This document shows, piece by piece, positions 10,313-18,860 of a stretch of 64,000 nt of DNA; the stretch's first letter is position 1; every line of letters starts with the position of its first letter. Position numbers and translations under genes: made by a program. The stretch comes from Lachnospira pectinoschiza (GTDB taxonomy: Bacteria; Bacillota; Clostridia; Lachnospirales; Lachnospiraceae). Below the pieces are notes generated by a model, which was not told the origin of the DNA, ran no database searches, and saw only the letters and a list, made by a program, of their open reading frames with translations. The stretch is from assembly GCF_020564355.1 (NCBI RefSeq), contig NZ_JAJCRR010000004.1, positions 320,909-384,908 of the forward strand, given 5' to 3'.

Positions 10313-10584
10313 AGTCCCTCCATACAGCCGTTTTGTTTTAACAGTAAAATAAATTCTTTTGTATCCTGTAAGGCATTTTCATATGAAATATGATACAGTC
10401 CGGAAATTGTTTCTGCTGTTTCTTCTATTGAAAAATGCTTCTTTAAACAATTCCAAATATGGTATCCGGCTTCGTTTGTCATAACAGGTGCATGATAAGA
10501 AGCATCTGTACATAGGTGGACGTCTGTGGAAATAATCCAGTACGAACCACAGGCATAGCGGATGGTTAAATCCTTACGAATCAT
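10309..10584 (-). CDS. PqqD-like small protein at the head of the pel operon
   Basis: A 91-residue protein whose sequence (NEAGYHIWNCLKKHFSIEE, then ETISGLYHISYENALQDTKE and a Cys near the C-terminus) resembles the PqqD/RiPP-recognition-element winged-helix fold. Such domains usually bind leader peptides for radical SAM or cyclase enzymes. No peptide-modifying enzyme is adjacent, so here it may be a protein-interaction module of the Pel machinery or an unrelated small regulator. It is the first gene after the operon promoter, has a GAGGTG ribosome-binding site, and its stop codon overlaps the start of the SDR-PelD gene. Fold assignment is by pattern only. Confidence 0.55.
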   Translation of the reverse strand: MIRKDLTIRYACGSYWIISTDVHLCTDASYHAPVMTNEAGYHIWNCLKKHFSIEETAETISGLYHISYENALQDTKEFILLLKQNGCMEGL

Positions 10585-10615
10585 TTTGATTTCACCTCTG
10601 TAAAAAACTGCATTT

Positions 10616-10644
10616 ATTATAGTATATTTGCAAATGCCTGTAAA
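10616..10644 (-). promoter_or_regulatory. pel operon promoter
   Basis: On the minus strand TTTACA (10644-10639), a 17-bp spacer and TATAAT (10621-10616) form a near-consensus sigma-A promoter about 32 bp before the PqqD-like start codon. It lies in the 102-bp gap after the recombinase-like gene, so the pel operon does not depend on read-through from that gene. Confidence 0.75.
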
Positions 10645-10686
10645 GATTGCAATCCATTATTAAAGTCATTATTACTAAGAAGCATT

Positions 10687-11625
10687 TTACGATTCGCGGA
10701 TTTGTATAATGCTATAGTCAGCACTGCCCAATGCATCCGTAACGTGGACAATATGCCGGTAACGGGACAGCCATTTTGTTGTGATGCCCCCGTATGCGGC
10801 TGCTTCATCTTCGGATGCGCCTCCTGCCAGCATATATTTAAAAGCACTGTGGCGTAAATCCTGAAAAGTAAAATGCTTGTGAATCTTTTGACACTCCATG
10901 CCAAGTTCAATATAGTGGTTTAAAATGCGCTGGGCATCACGGACTTTTAAACGTGTCTGATGTTTGTTATAAAAAACAGCACCTTCAATACGGTTATATT
11001 TTTCAATATATGTCTGTAAGAGGTCATTTATGTCTTTTGGAAGACGGATAATACGGCTTGTTTTGCGGGAAGGCGGAAACTGGATACAAAACCGTTCCTG
11101 CACATCAATGACAATGTGTTCTACATCCAATTTACTGATTTCACTGCTGGTTAATCCGCATTTTACAGCCAGTGAAAAAACTAAAAATGCCGTATCATCA
11201 TCTGCGGCAAGCTCTAACAAAGCATTGATTTCAGAGTCTGTAGGAAGATTTTCTTCCAAAAGTGTTTTATCCTGATCCGGCACAATGATGTCATTAAAGT
11301 AATTATAATAGGAAATGCCTTGCTGCTCACGGCGGTAACGGATATATTCACATAGACTGCGCATAACCGAAATGCGCATGACCAGTGTGTTGTAAGACAA
11401 TTTTTTCTGTGTATACCGGGCATTTAATTCATTGATATAACATTCCGCAGCTTCTTTTGTAAGCTTTAACGGATCTGTTTTTGTAAGCTTTGTAAAATTT
11501 CTGATGATATTTAGGTATTCTTTTCTGGTTCTTGCGGATAAATTCGTCTGATAAAAAGTCCAGATGGAACTATTGAATTCATCACTTAATTCATCTGCTA
11601 TATTTGCAGGGGTGGTTTCAGCCAT
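10687..11625 (-). CDS. tyrosine-recombinase-like protein with altered catalytic residues
   Basis: About 312 residues with the two-domain layout of XerC/XerD-type recombinases: an N-terminal SAM-like core-binding domain (WTFYQTNLSARTRKEYLNII) and a C-terminal catalytic-type domain. Several active-site positions differ from the family. The usual GLRxSE is CGLTSSEIS (Arg I to Thr), HxLRH is QDLRH (first His to Gln), and the GH box is YGGITTKW (His to Gly). Arg II and the final Tyr (RYRHIV) remain. It may be catalytically weak or act only as a DNA-binding protein, for example at the replicon origin or pel promoter. The ATG at 11625 follows AAAGGACG by about 10 bases; a TTG two codons earlier is an alternative start. 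Confidence 0.7.
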   Translation of the reverse strand: MAETTPANIADELSDEFNSSIWTFYQTNLSARTRKEYLNIIRNFTKLTKTDPLKLTKEAAECYINELNARYTQKKLSYNTLVMRISVMRSLCEYIRYRREQQGISYYNYFNDIIVPDQDKTLLEENLPTDSEINALLELAADDDTAFLVFSLAVKCGLTSSEISKLDVEHIVIDVQERFCIQFPPSRKTSRIIRLPKDINDLLQTYIEKYNRIEGAVFYNKHQTRLKVRDAQRILNHYIELGMECQKIHKHFTFQDLRHSAFKYMLAGGASEDEAAAYGGITTKWLSRYRHIVHVTDALGSADYSIIQIRES

Positions 11626-11666
11626 TTTCAAAACGTCCTTTCTTTATTTATTTTGCAACATAAATC

Positions 11667-11695
11667 ATTTTACTATAATTGACCACATATGTCTA
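11667..11695 (-). promoter_or_regulatory. candidate promoter of the recombinase-like gene
   Basis: On the minus strand TAGACA (11695-11690), a 17-bp spacer and TAAAAT (11672-11667) form a plausible sigma-A promoter about 42 bp before the start codon. It is divergent from the promoter of the following plus-strand gene. Confidence 0.5.
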
Positions 11696-11783
11696 TATGT
11701 TTACAAAACAACTCCCCTCTCCACCTATCAACAAATCCACATACCTATAATTAAGAAAGGCTTCCAAAACGGCACTCTCCCAT

Positions 11784-11812
11784 TTGCATTTTTTCCTCAT
11801 TTTATTTATAAT
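11784..11812 (+). promoter_or_regulatory. promoter of the 464-residue unknown gene
   Basis: TTGCAT (11784-11789), 17 bp, TATAAT (11807-11812). The start codon follows 55 bp later, leaving an untranslated leader of about 45 nt. Confidence 0.65.
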
Positions 11813-11866
11813 GTTTATTAATTATGGACACATATTGAACTTCAACAGAATGGAGATTTTATTTTT

Positions 11867-13261
11867 ATGGAACAATACTCAAGACGTTTTATCGAAGAAT
11901 TGGAAAAACATATCGATCCTACTATCATCGAATTTTTTGAAAAGAAAAGAAATTTATTAAAATTTCCATGTAACAGCATGACGGAATTAATAGATGAAAC
12001 CTTAATGAACTATCTGGAAGGTAAAACCAGTCGTGAAGATTTAATTCCTGTTATCAACAAAATTAAAAAATCGCGTTTGCAAAAAAGAGCCCGCTGGTAC
12101 AAATCCTATATTACGGACATTGAAACCATGACACTTGACGATCCGAAGCACCCGGTCGCTTCCGTCATCAATATGGCACGCTCTCTCCCAATTGACCAAT
12201 ATGTTAATATTTTCGGGGACAAAGAACTGGATGAAATTATTGAAGAATACAAAGAACGTGCGACTGTCTGGAAAAATGATGCCAACAGCCTGCTGATTTC
12301 GTTTCCTGGAATTGCTTCTTTTACGAACAATTCTATCTACAACTCATTAAAAAATGATTTAATGATTAATGCATGGAAATATATCGAAACCGATTTAGCC
12401 GGAAATATTGATTCTTACCTCAGAATGTTTCCGGAGGAGCTATTGGAAAAACCGCTTTTTAGTCCTTCCTCATTTACCCTGATGATGGAAACTGCATCCA
12501 ATAATCTCTTAAAAGAAATTATCACGGATGACAACGGTGAGGAATTACTTGAAGTAACTGTAAATAACGGAAAACTCACTCCGCCAAAATCAATGGACAG
12601 TAACGATTTAAAACTGGTAAATGCCTTTATTTCCAATATTAATATGCAGGAATTTTCAAAAGAGAAATCCGTGGTTGTCGATTTGAATACTCTCGGCAAG
12701 GAAGTGGTTGATTACCATGTCGGAAAAAATGTACTGAATAAAATTTCCAATTCCTGCCGCAAGCTGGTTGAGTATAACTTCTCTTACGAAGAAGAAGGCA
12801 GTAAAATGTATTTCAACTTATTTGATAATATTACAATTAAGGAAGATGCCGAACGCCCTTATGCAATTGCCCAGTTCGGTGAAATTTTAAGTAATGCCAT
12901 TATTCAGAAAAAACTGATTTCCATTACTTCCGCTTCTTATGATATTTTAACAAATAACCTGTCCCGGATTATCTGCTATGCCATGAAACGCGAACAGATT
13001 GCAAACCAGGAAACAAAAATGAATGAATACAGCTATACTTATTTCCAAAAAATTGTCCGTTTTAAATTAAAGAACAAAAAGAAAAATATGCAGCTGATTC
13101 AGGAAAGTCTTCAGGAATTTGTAGAAAATCAGATTGCTATCAAACACTTTGAATTAAGAAACGGTATCTTCATTATTCAATTTCTGCCCCTCTCTGATGC
13201 CGAAATTGAAGACTTGAATTTTGACCGGACAAAGCTCATTCAATCCAATCGTGAATTATAA
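11867..13261 (+). CDS. unknown protein beside the replication origin
   Basis: I do not recognise this 464-residue protein. It is charged and mostly helical in character, without signal peptide or membrane span: an N-terminal helical part (EQYSRRFIEELEKH), a middle with many Asn, Glu and Lys, and a C-terminal segment KKIVRFKLKNKKKNMQLIQ that is strongly basic and could contact nucleic acid. It has its own TTGCAT/TATAAT promoter and a Rho-independent terminator, so it is monocistronic. The location directly left of the iteron array suggests a replicon-associated role (replication, copy control or partition), but that is inference from position only. The ATG lies about 10 bases after TGGAGATT. 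Confidence 0.75.
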   Translation: MEQYSRRFIEELEKHIDPTIIEFFEKKRNLLKFPCNSMTELIDETLMNYLEGKTSREDLIPVINKIKKSRLQKRARWYKSYITDIETMTLDDPKHPVASVINMARSLPIDQYVNIFGDKELDEIIEEYKERATVWKNDANSLLISFPGIASFTNNSIYNSLKNDLMINAWKYIETDLAGNIDSYLRMFPEELLEKPLFSPSSFTLMMETASNNLLKEIITDDNGEELLEVTVNNGKLTPPKSMDSNDLKLVNAFISNINMQEFSKEKSVVVDLNTLGKEVVDYHVGKNVLNKISNSCRKLVEYNFSYEEEGSKMYFNLFDNITIKEDAERPYAIAQFGEILSNAIIQKKLISITSASYDILTNNLSRIICYAMKREQIANQETKMNEYSYTYFQKIVRFKLKNKKKNMQLIQESLQEFVENQIAIKHFELRNGIFIIQFLPLSDAEIEDLNFDRTKLIQSNREL

Positions 13262-13280
13262 TGTCTACATTTTTTATTTT

Positions 13281-13312
13281 AGCAGCCTCCTACCGTGAGG
13301 CTGCTTCTTTTT
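13281..13312 (+). terminator. Rho-independent terminator
   Basis: AGCAGCCTC, a 7-base loop, GAGGCTGCT and a T-rich tract, starting 20 bp after the stop codon of the unknown gene. It isolates that gene from the origin region. Confidence 0.85.
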
Positions 13313-13931
13313 ATATTCCGGAAATGCTTTTATATTTTTCATGCTGTTTTACGCATTTTTATTATTTTTGTCGTTTTTTTCATTAAATAACACCTTTTAA
13401 TATGCATAAACCCTCACAAAAACTGAGTATTCACTATTCCTTTACTTTGCTTATTTCCATTATTTTTTCAATCGTCATCAAAAATGTAGATAATTTTAGA
13501 GTAAAACACAAAAAGAACTTTTTCCGGCATTTTCAAAATGTAGTGATTTTTAGAGTAAAATTTAAAAATGTAGTCATTTTTAGAGTAAATCGTAATACAA
13601 GCATACAGAAAATCCCCTTTTTTTAGCATTAAAACAATAAAAAATAACTTATTGATATTGTTTTTCTACATTTTTATTGGGCTGTTTTTACTTTGGTTGT
13701 CTACATTTTTGGCTTAAACAAGCCTTTTGTGCATTTTGCACATAAAAAATTTATTACAAAATTGGGAATGTAGATAAATTTAGAGTAAAATCTCAAAAAT
13801 TTTAAATTTCTCTTCTACAAAAAAAATCTTAAGAAATTATGTAGACAAATTTAGAGTAATCTAACTTACTTTTTCAAAAAATGTAGACAAAAAAATCAAA
13901 AAAAATTTGATTTCATGTAAAATGTGGATAA
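13313..13931 (+). other. iteron array, probable replication origin
   Basis: An AT-rich gene-free stretch with five direct repeats of about 25 bp, consensus AATGTAGAYAAWTTTAGAGT, at 13482-13506, 13536-13560, 13566-13590, 13766-13790 and 13836-13860. A partial copy (ATGTAGACA) lies at 13881-13889. Inverted core copies (TCTACATTTTT) occur near 13665 and 13699. A DnaA box in reverse orientation (TGTGGATAA, 13923-13931) follows, about 75 bp before the Rep gene. Iterons plus DnaA box directly upstream of a rep gene are the standard layout of a theta-replicating plasmid or chromid origin. No convincing gene is seen here. Confidence 0.82.
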
Positions 13932-14006
13932 AAAACTAGTAAAACACTTCATTTGATTTTATCTGGGTTTTCCTGTTAAATATCATGTGGAAAGGTGGTG
14001 AAAATT

Positions 14007-15185
14007 TTGGATAACTTTGCAAATATCGGTAAAGCAGTTCTGATTCAGTCTATTGGTCTGCAAAAAAATTATATTGAAGTCAAAGAATCAGAGACATCTA
14101 TTATCGACTATAATAATGCGGCCTGCACAGATTGTAAATACAAGGCTTTTATTCAGGCTTTTGCGCCGGATTCCGAAGCATATTTATCTGCTTGTGAAAC
14201 CTGCAGGAATTGTCCACATAAAATTTTCACCCAGAAGACCGAGTATAAAAAGATTTATCATAATGAAACCAACCGTTTCGGATATAAACCGCGCTTAAAA
14301 ACCAATGCTATTAAGCTTCTGCTTTTACTGCATTTTTATCATCCGGACCGTTTTGGCATCATCAAAAATATTGATATCCGGGAATTGGCAGAACATCTGC
14401 ATTGTGATATCAAAACGGTTAAGAATAATCTGGAAATTTTAAACCGTTATGCCTATGTTACATATGCCAGAACGGATTCCTATATTATAACACTTTGTTT
14501 AAATGACTACACCAGCTACTATCTTCCTGCCCGCCAGGGAGGCCGTGGCTTTATTGTGCTGTCTAAAAAACTATTATCACAGATTCTTGAGATTGATACA
14601 CTGGTTACATTACGGATTTATCTGCGCCAGTTAATATCCATTGATAATCTGAATGCAAAGGGCGGCCCTTTTACTGCCATTTCCAATACGTATAAGGATT
14701 TGAAACGCTTTCTGCCGGAGTACTGTAAACCGAATATCATCCGTAAGGCTGTACAGACCTCGAATGATATTTTTACAATTACGCTCAATACGAACGGTAT
14801 CCGTTTTGAAATTAAAGATGAATATAATGCGAAAAAGCAAAAAGAAAGCTGCTATCAATATTACATTCATCAGCTCCATCAGTTTGTAATGGATTTTAAT
14901 AAAACTGTAACTTCTGTTAATGTAAATAATTCAATACCTGCCCGTTACGCAGAATACTTTAATGACCGGCAGACTGTTGATTATTACCGCCTCATTCATT
15001 TTAAAGATTATGAAGTTGAGGATTTAGCAATGCTGTCATTACAATATTCCTTTGATACTGTAATATATGCTCTTTCCTCTATTTATAAAACTTATATTTT
15101 AAAAGATCATGAAATAAAAAACCTCGGTGGTCTTGTCCGCACTGCGATTATGGCTCAATTAAAAACATCTTATCAGGCTGCTTAA
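14007..15185 (+). CDS. replication initiator (Rep) with N-terminal Cys cluster
   Basis: Probable initiator that binds the upstream iterons. Counting from the longer GTG reading frame that opens at 13995, Cys44, Cys47, Cys67, Cys70, Cys73 and His75 (ACTDC ... CETCRNCPH) look like a zinc-binding cluster. Near residues 125-150, LAEHLHCDIKTVKNNLEILN is a helix-turn-helix/winged-helix-like segment. The total length is ordinary for plasmid Rep proteins. I place the start at TTG 14007 (MDNFANIGKAV), which is 8 bases after AAGGTGG; the in-frame GTGs at 13995 and 13998 lie inside that ribosome-binding site. Rep identity is inferred from the iterons, DnaA boxes and neighbouring parAB rather than from recognised family identity. 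An unusual feature is the Cys-rich N-terminus. Confidence 0.78.
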   Translation: MDNFANIGKAVLIQSIGLQKNYIEVKESETSIIDYNNAACTDCKYKAFIQAFAPDSEAYLSACETCRNCPHKIFTQKTEYKKIYHNETNRFGYKPRLKTNAIKLLLLLHFYHPDRFGIIKNIDIRELAEHLHCDIKTVKNNLEILNRYAYVTYARTDSYIITLCLNDYTSYYLPARQGGRGFIVLSKKLLSQILEIDTLVTLRIYLRQLISIDNLNAKGGPFTAISNTYKDLKRFLPEYCKPNIIRKAVQTSNDIFTITLNTNGIRFEIKDEYNAKKQKESCYQYYIHQLHQFVMDFNKTVTSVNVNNSIPARYAEYFNDRQTVDYYRLIHFKDYEVEDLAMLSLQYSFDTVIYALSSIYKTYILKDHEIKNLGGLVRTAIMAQLKTSYQAA

Positions 15186-15695
15186 ATATATAAACAGCCT
15201 TTTTGTTGTACTCATTTTTCCGATAATTTTCTGATAATATACTTTTTCTCTTTGACTATTTTTCTTTTCTGAATGAAATATCCCTTTTATTATATGTATT
15301 CTTCATATTCTACATTTTTTATATTGTTTTGTTTATCCACATTCGGAAAGTTTTCACCTTTTATGTGAAATTTTTCTCTTGTTATACACAAGAATTCACC
15401 TTTTATATGAAAAGATTAGACTTTTTCTATTCTTTTTTCGTCTTATCTTTGCAGATTTCACCATCGATTTTGAAAAAAATAAACTGTTTAAAATACGTGA
15501 AGACAGCTCTATTACTGCTCTCTCCTGTTTTATATTTATCAATATCTGTTTTTTTAATCTGTTATATATTATTATATATAATTATATATATTTAAACACA
15601 GGGAACTTCATACGGATATTTAGATATAGATATATGATTAAGCAGATTATACCCATGTAATATTTAAAGTATAACCTGCTTAATAGTTATTCATT
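15186..15695 (+). other. AT-rich region with DnaA boxes and 18-bp repeats after rep
   Basis: No gene is visible in these 510 bp. Two DnaA-box matches, TTATCCACA (15333-15341) and TTATACACA (15382-15390), are interleaved with two near-identical 18-bp repeats, TTCACCTTTTATRTGAAA (15353-15370 and 15395-15412), spaced 42 bp or four helical turns. Very AT-rich DNA follows (15540-15600), which could serve as an unwinding element. An inverted repeat with arms ATTAAGCAG (15637-15645) and CTGCTTAAT (15676-15684) lies just beyond the 3' end of parB and may end its transcript. Together with the iterons this frames rep on both sides with origin-like signals. Confidence 0.6.
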
Positions 15696-16898
15696 TTAAT
15701 CCAGACTGTCAATAAAATCGTTAAAACGGTTTCGTAAGATTTCTACACGGACTTTTAAATTTGCATCTCCTTTAATAACCGCTTTATTTGCTTTTAAGGT
15801 ATCAAAATTATTTTCAAATAAATTAAGTGCCTGCTCTGCTTTTGCAAGTGAAGTAATTTTTTTAAGTTCGTTATCTGTAATAGATATCTTGCGTTCTTCT
15901 TTTTCTTTTTGCTGCTGACGAATTTTTTCAATGTTTGTTTCTAATTTTGCCCGTTCTTTTTCGGCTTTATTTTTGGCTTCCGTAATATATCGGAGTTCTT
16001 CTTCTAAGTCCTCCCTTGATTTGGCTGCCGTAGATGGTGCTGTTTCAAGTTTTGTAATCTTTTCTTCCAGTACTTTTAATGTGGAATCTTTTTCCTGAAT
16101 CTGCTGCATTGCCTGTTCCAGTTCTGTTTTATATTTTTTGGCTTCTGCGGCACGTTCTTCAGATATCTTTTTGATGGACTGATATTCCGCATTATCAATG
16201 CTGCCATTTTTTTGAACCAGTTCCAGAATCTGATATTGTGCATCCTCATCCAGACGTCCGAATTTATCAGCCTGATTTAAGTCAATATTATTTTTGTTTA
16301 ATAAATCACTTAATTCAGGAATCAGCTTTTCAGCAGTTGTGTATTTTCTTGCCTGACGTTCGGAAATGTTTAACTGTTTTGCAATTTCTGCATTAATATT
16401 TTTGATTTCCCCGGTCAGTTTTTTGGCTTCATAAAGTTCTTTTAACCGTGATACCTCCCAACGTTTTACTTCCATGGAAGTTTCGCGGACATCATGGTTG
16501 GCAGAAATCAGCATAATTTCTTCGTCAATATCGTCAATGTTGGCTTTTTCAATCTTACATGGAATCCCCATCGGGAATAAGGTGTTGTAGTCTTTGTCAT
16601 TCATCATGCAGATTGCGCGGTAACGGCGTTCACCGGAGATTAACCGGTATTTATCCTGATCGGCATCGTATAAAACGGAAAGATTGTGGCGTAAACCGTT
16701 TACCAGAATGCTTTCCATAAGGGATTCAATTCCATCCTGCGTGTATTTTTCATTTTTTGGATTGGATTGTATTTTTTCCTTTGCAATATATTGGAAATTA
16801 TATTGTGCCTTTGCCTGTATTTCTTTAATTTTTGCACCGCCGGCATTGTCAAGAACACCGGTTTTGGTAACACCGGCACTGAAAGATTTTTTAGCCAT
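15696..16898 (-). CDS. parB: ParB-like centromere-binding protein
   Basis: ParB binds centromere sites and, with ParA, segregates the replicon. The 400-residue protein has a ParB/Srx-like N-terminal domain (residues about 70-130, including YRLISGERRYRAI and SANHDVRETS), a helix-turn-helix (IAKQLNISERQARKYTTAEK, about 165-190) and a long coiled coil (about 245-350) before a short C-terminal domain. The start follows AAAGGAGAGAGAT and lies 2 bp after the parA stop, so the two are co-translated. Probable targets are the TGAACTSAGTTCA palindromes upstream of parA. The long coiled coil is larger than in typical chromosomal ParB. Confidence 0.9.
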   Translation of the reverse strand: MAKKSFSAGVTKTGVLDNAGGAKIKEIQAKAQYNFQYIAKEKIQSNPKNEKYTQDGIESLMESILVNGLRHNLSVLYDADQDKYRLISGERRYRAICMMNDKDYNTLFPMGIPCKIEKANIDDIDEEIMLISANHDVRETSMEVKRWEVSRLKELYEAKKLTGEIKNINAEIAKQLNISERQARKYTTAEKLIPELSDLLNKNNIDLNQADKFGRLDEDAQYQILELVQKNGSIDNAEYQSIKKISEERAAEAKKYKTELEQAMQQIQEKDSTLKVLEEKITKLETAPSTAAKSREDLEEELRYITEAKNKAEKERAKLETNIEKIRQQQKEKEERKISITDNELKKITSLAKAEQALNLFENNFDTLKANKAVIKGDANLKVRVEILRNRFNDFIDSLD

Positions 16899-16900
16899 GT

Positions 16901-17737
16901 TTATCTCTCTCCTTTCAGATATTTTGCGAGTTCACGATAGTGCTTATTGTCCATCAGACCGAGGTAATTTACCAGTTCAATATAATCCTGCGCGGCTGTA
17001 CAGCGTTTATCGTACGTTAAAAGCGGTTCAAATGTTGTATTGGATTCGCTGACTGCAATGCAGTTCCTGATTGAAACAGGAAGGAATTTTTCACCAAACA
17101 TATTTTCATAACTTTCAAACATTTGTTTGTATAATGTTGTACGTCCGGCAACTCTTGTCATAAAGATTCCTGCAAATTCAATAGCTAAAGAATACTTACT
17201 GTTCAAATCTTCAATTGTATCAAACAGTGACATCAGACCGTCATACGAGAAGTTATCAACACAAATCGGAGTAACGATTTTATCACTTGCACAAATAGCA
17301 CAGGTTGTCAGATAAGATTTAAACGGCGAATTATCAATTATGATATAGTCAAAATCATCTTTTATAAGACTAAGATTATGACGTAAATACAATTCTATAT
17401 TGGTGCCCCCTGCTTCTTTGCTCCGGTCATAAATGGTGTATACGAGTGTTGACAGTTCTCTGGAAGCTGATAATATGGAAATGTTTTTATAGTCTGTCGC
17501 ACTGATAAATTCAAGCACAGATGATTTGCGCAGCTGTTTGGTACAGAATAAATGTTCGTAGTTTATATCAAGAACTTCGTCGGTTTGTCCAAACATTTTA
17601 GTTGTATTCATCTGCGGGTCTAAATCGATTAACAGAACATTATATCCTGAAATTGCAAGAATCTGCGCAATTGTAATAGCAGATGTGGACTTACCAACAC
17701 CGCCTTTTTCGTTAATAAAACTGATTACTTCTGACAT
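16901..17737 (-). CDS. parA: ParA partition ATPase
   Basis: Walker-type ATPase that positions replicon copies. EKGGVGKSTSA near the N-terminus is the deviant Walker A motif with the signature Lys, and LLIDLDPQMN and YIIIDNSPF follow as the A' and Walker B motifs. The start is set at ATG 17737 (protein MSEVISFINEKGG, 278 residues) after AAAGAAAGGCAAACT. An open frame continues 42 codons upstream, but that extension merely translates two copies of the centromere palindrome (giving LNSVH twice) and has no ribosome-binding site of its own. No N-terminal HTH is present, so this is a small ParA whose repression probably depends on ParB. Confidence 0.92.
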   Translation of the reverse strand: MSEVISFINEKGGVGKSTSAITIAQILAISGYNVLLIDLDPQMNTTKMFGQTDEVLDINYEHLFCTKQLRKSSVLEFISATDYKNISILSASRELSTLVYTIYDRSKEAGGTNIELYLRHNLSLIKDDFDYIIIDNSPFKSYLTTCAICASDKIVTPICVDNFSYDGLMSLFDTIEDLNSKYSLAIEFAGIFMTRVAGRTTLYKQMFESYENMFGEKFLPVSIRNCIAVSESNTTFEPLLTYDKRCTAAQDYIELVNYLGLMDNKHYRELAKYLKGER

Positions 17738-18640
17738 AGTTTGCCTTTCTTTTTTTGTATTTTTATTATATCTGTTTGTGTGAACTGAGTTCAAAAAGGA
17801 TATTGTGTTACTTGTAAAAGAGTGAACTGAGTTCAAATTATCTTTACTTTTCTTATTATACATGACTCACCTACAAAATCAAGTTTATTTACCTAAAAAT
17901 AGATAAAAATGAGATAGAAACATGCTGTTTATTATCATTATATGCCCTCTAAGGCAAAAGTATGAGATATTTTGATTGCTATAATCAAAATTTGGGTATC
18001 AACGGATATTTATTTACATGAAAATGCAGGATATTAATATATTAGCGTGTAATATAAAATAAAGTATATTTTATAAATTTTTATAAAAAATGTGTAGTGT
18101 AGAGTGAACTCAGTTCAATTCTTAAAGCATAAATGAGTAAGATACGAATAAAATGAACTCAGTTCAATTTTAAAATGTAAATCAGTGAAATATAAAACGT
18201 ATCAAGTTTAATTCTCTTGACGTGTAAATAAGATAAATACAAACTGAACTCAGTTCAGTCTTTTAAGTATAAATATGTATAATACAAACTGAACTCAGTT
18301 CAGTCATTTAAGTATTAATATATAAAATACAAAATGAATTCAGTTCAATCTATAAAATTATAAAATAAAAAGTGAACTGAGTTCAGAATATTTAGAAATT
18401 AATGTAAAAAATCACAACTATGTACTGATCTTTACACAGAAGATTGTATTGGCAGATTATTTAACAAGGGACGAAGTGAAGTGAAAATATGATGTGTAGC
18501 GGCATAGTATATAATGATGTATAATAAATAGATACCATAGCAGGAAACGCTATGTTTTAATATATAAATAGGACAAAGTAAAGAAAATCTGGAACTCAGT
18601 TCAAAAGAAAAAATATTAAAAAAAAATTGAACTCAGTTCA
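17738..18640. repeat. centromere-like array of 13-bp palindromes
   Basis: TGAACTSAGTTCA occurs at 17781, 17823, 18105, 18154, 18245, 18290, 18335 (one change), 18373, 18591 (first base changed) and 18628, with further degenerate matches (for example near 18202). Spacing is irregular (about 42 to 280 bp) and the DNA between is very AT-rich and apparently gene-free. A hairpin CATAGC/GCTATG lies at about 18536-18553. A cluster of identical palindromes beside parAB is the expected form of a plasmid or chromid centromere. Two copies lie in the parA 5' region and overlap its promoter. Confidence 0.85.
17765..17794 (-). promoter_or_regulatory. parAB promoter overlapped by a centromere repeat
   Basis: Minus-strand TTGAAC (17794-17789), an 18-bp spacer and TATAAT (17770-17765). 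The -35 hexamer is part of the palindrome at 17781-17793, so a protein bound to the repeat would block RNA polymerase. This suggests autoregulation of parAB. Confidence 0.6.
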
Positions 18641-18860
18641 TATATATACAATGGAATAAAAAAAGAAATATATAACAAATTATTACAGTATTTTAACGTT
18701 AATAAGATAAATAATGATAAAACTGCTTATAATTAAAGATTCATATTGAAATATAAGAAAAAAATGATATATTATATAATTATAGATATAAGTATTAAAA
18801 TACTAAATGGAATTAATAGTAAAATTAAAACGATTGGAAAATAAAGAACGCGTGTTCAGA

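Noticed and set aside
13402..13626. 74-codon ORF in the iteron region
   Set aside because: It is made of the repeats themselves (repeated FRVK) and lacks a ribosome-binding site.
17738..17863. 42-codon N-terminal extension of ParA
   Set aside because: It translates two centromere palindromes and the promoter region; the ribosome-binding site supports the ATG at 17737.
17781..18640. CRISPR-like array
   Set aside because: The repeats are only 13 bp, palindromic and irregularly spaced, and no cas gene is present; a centromere explains them better.
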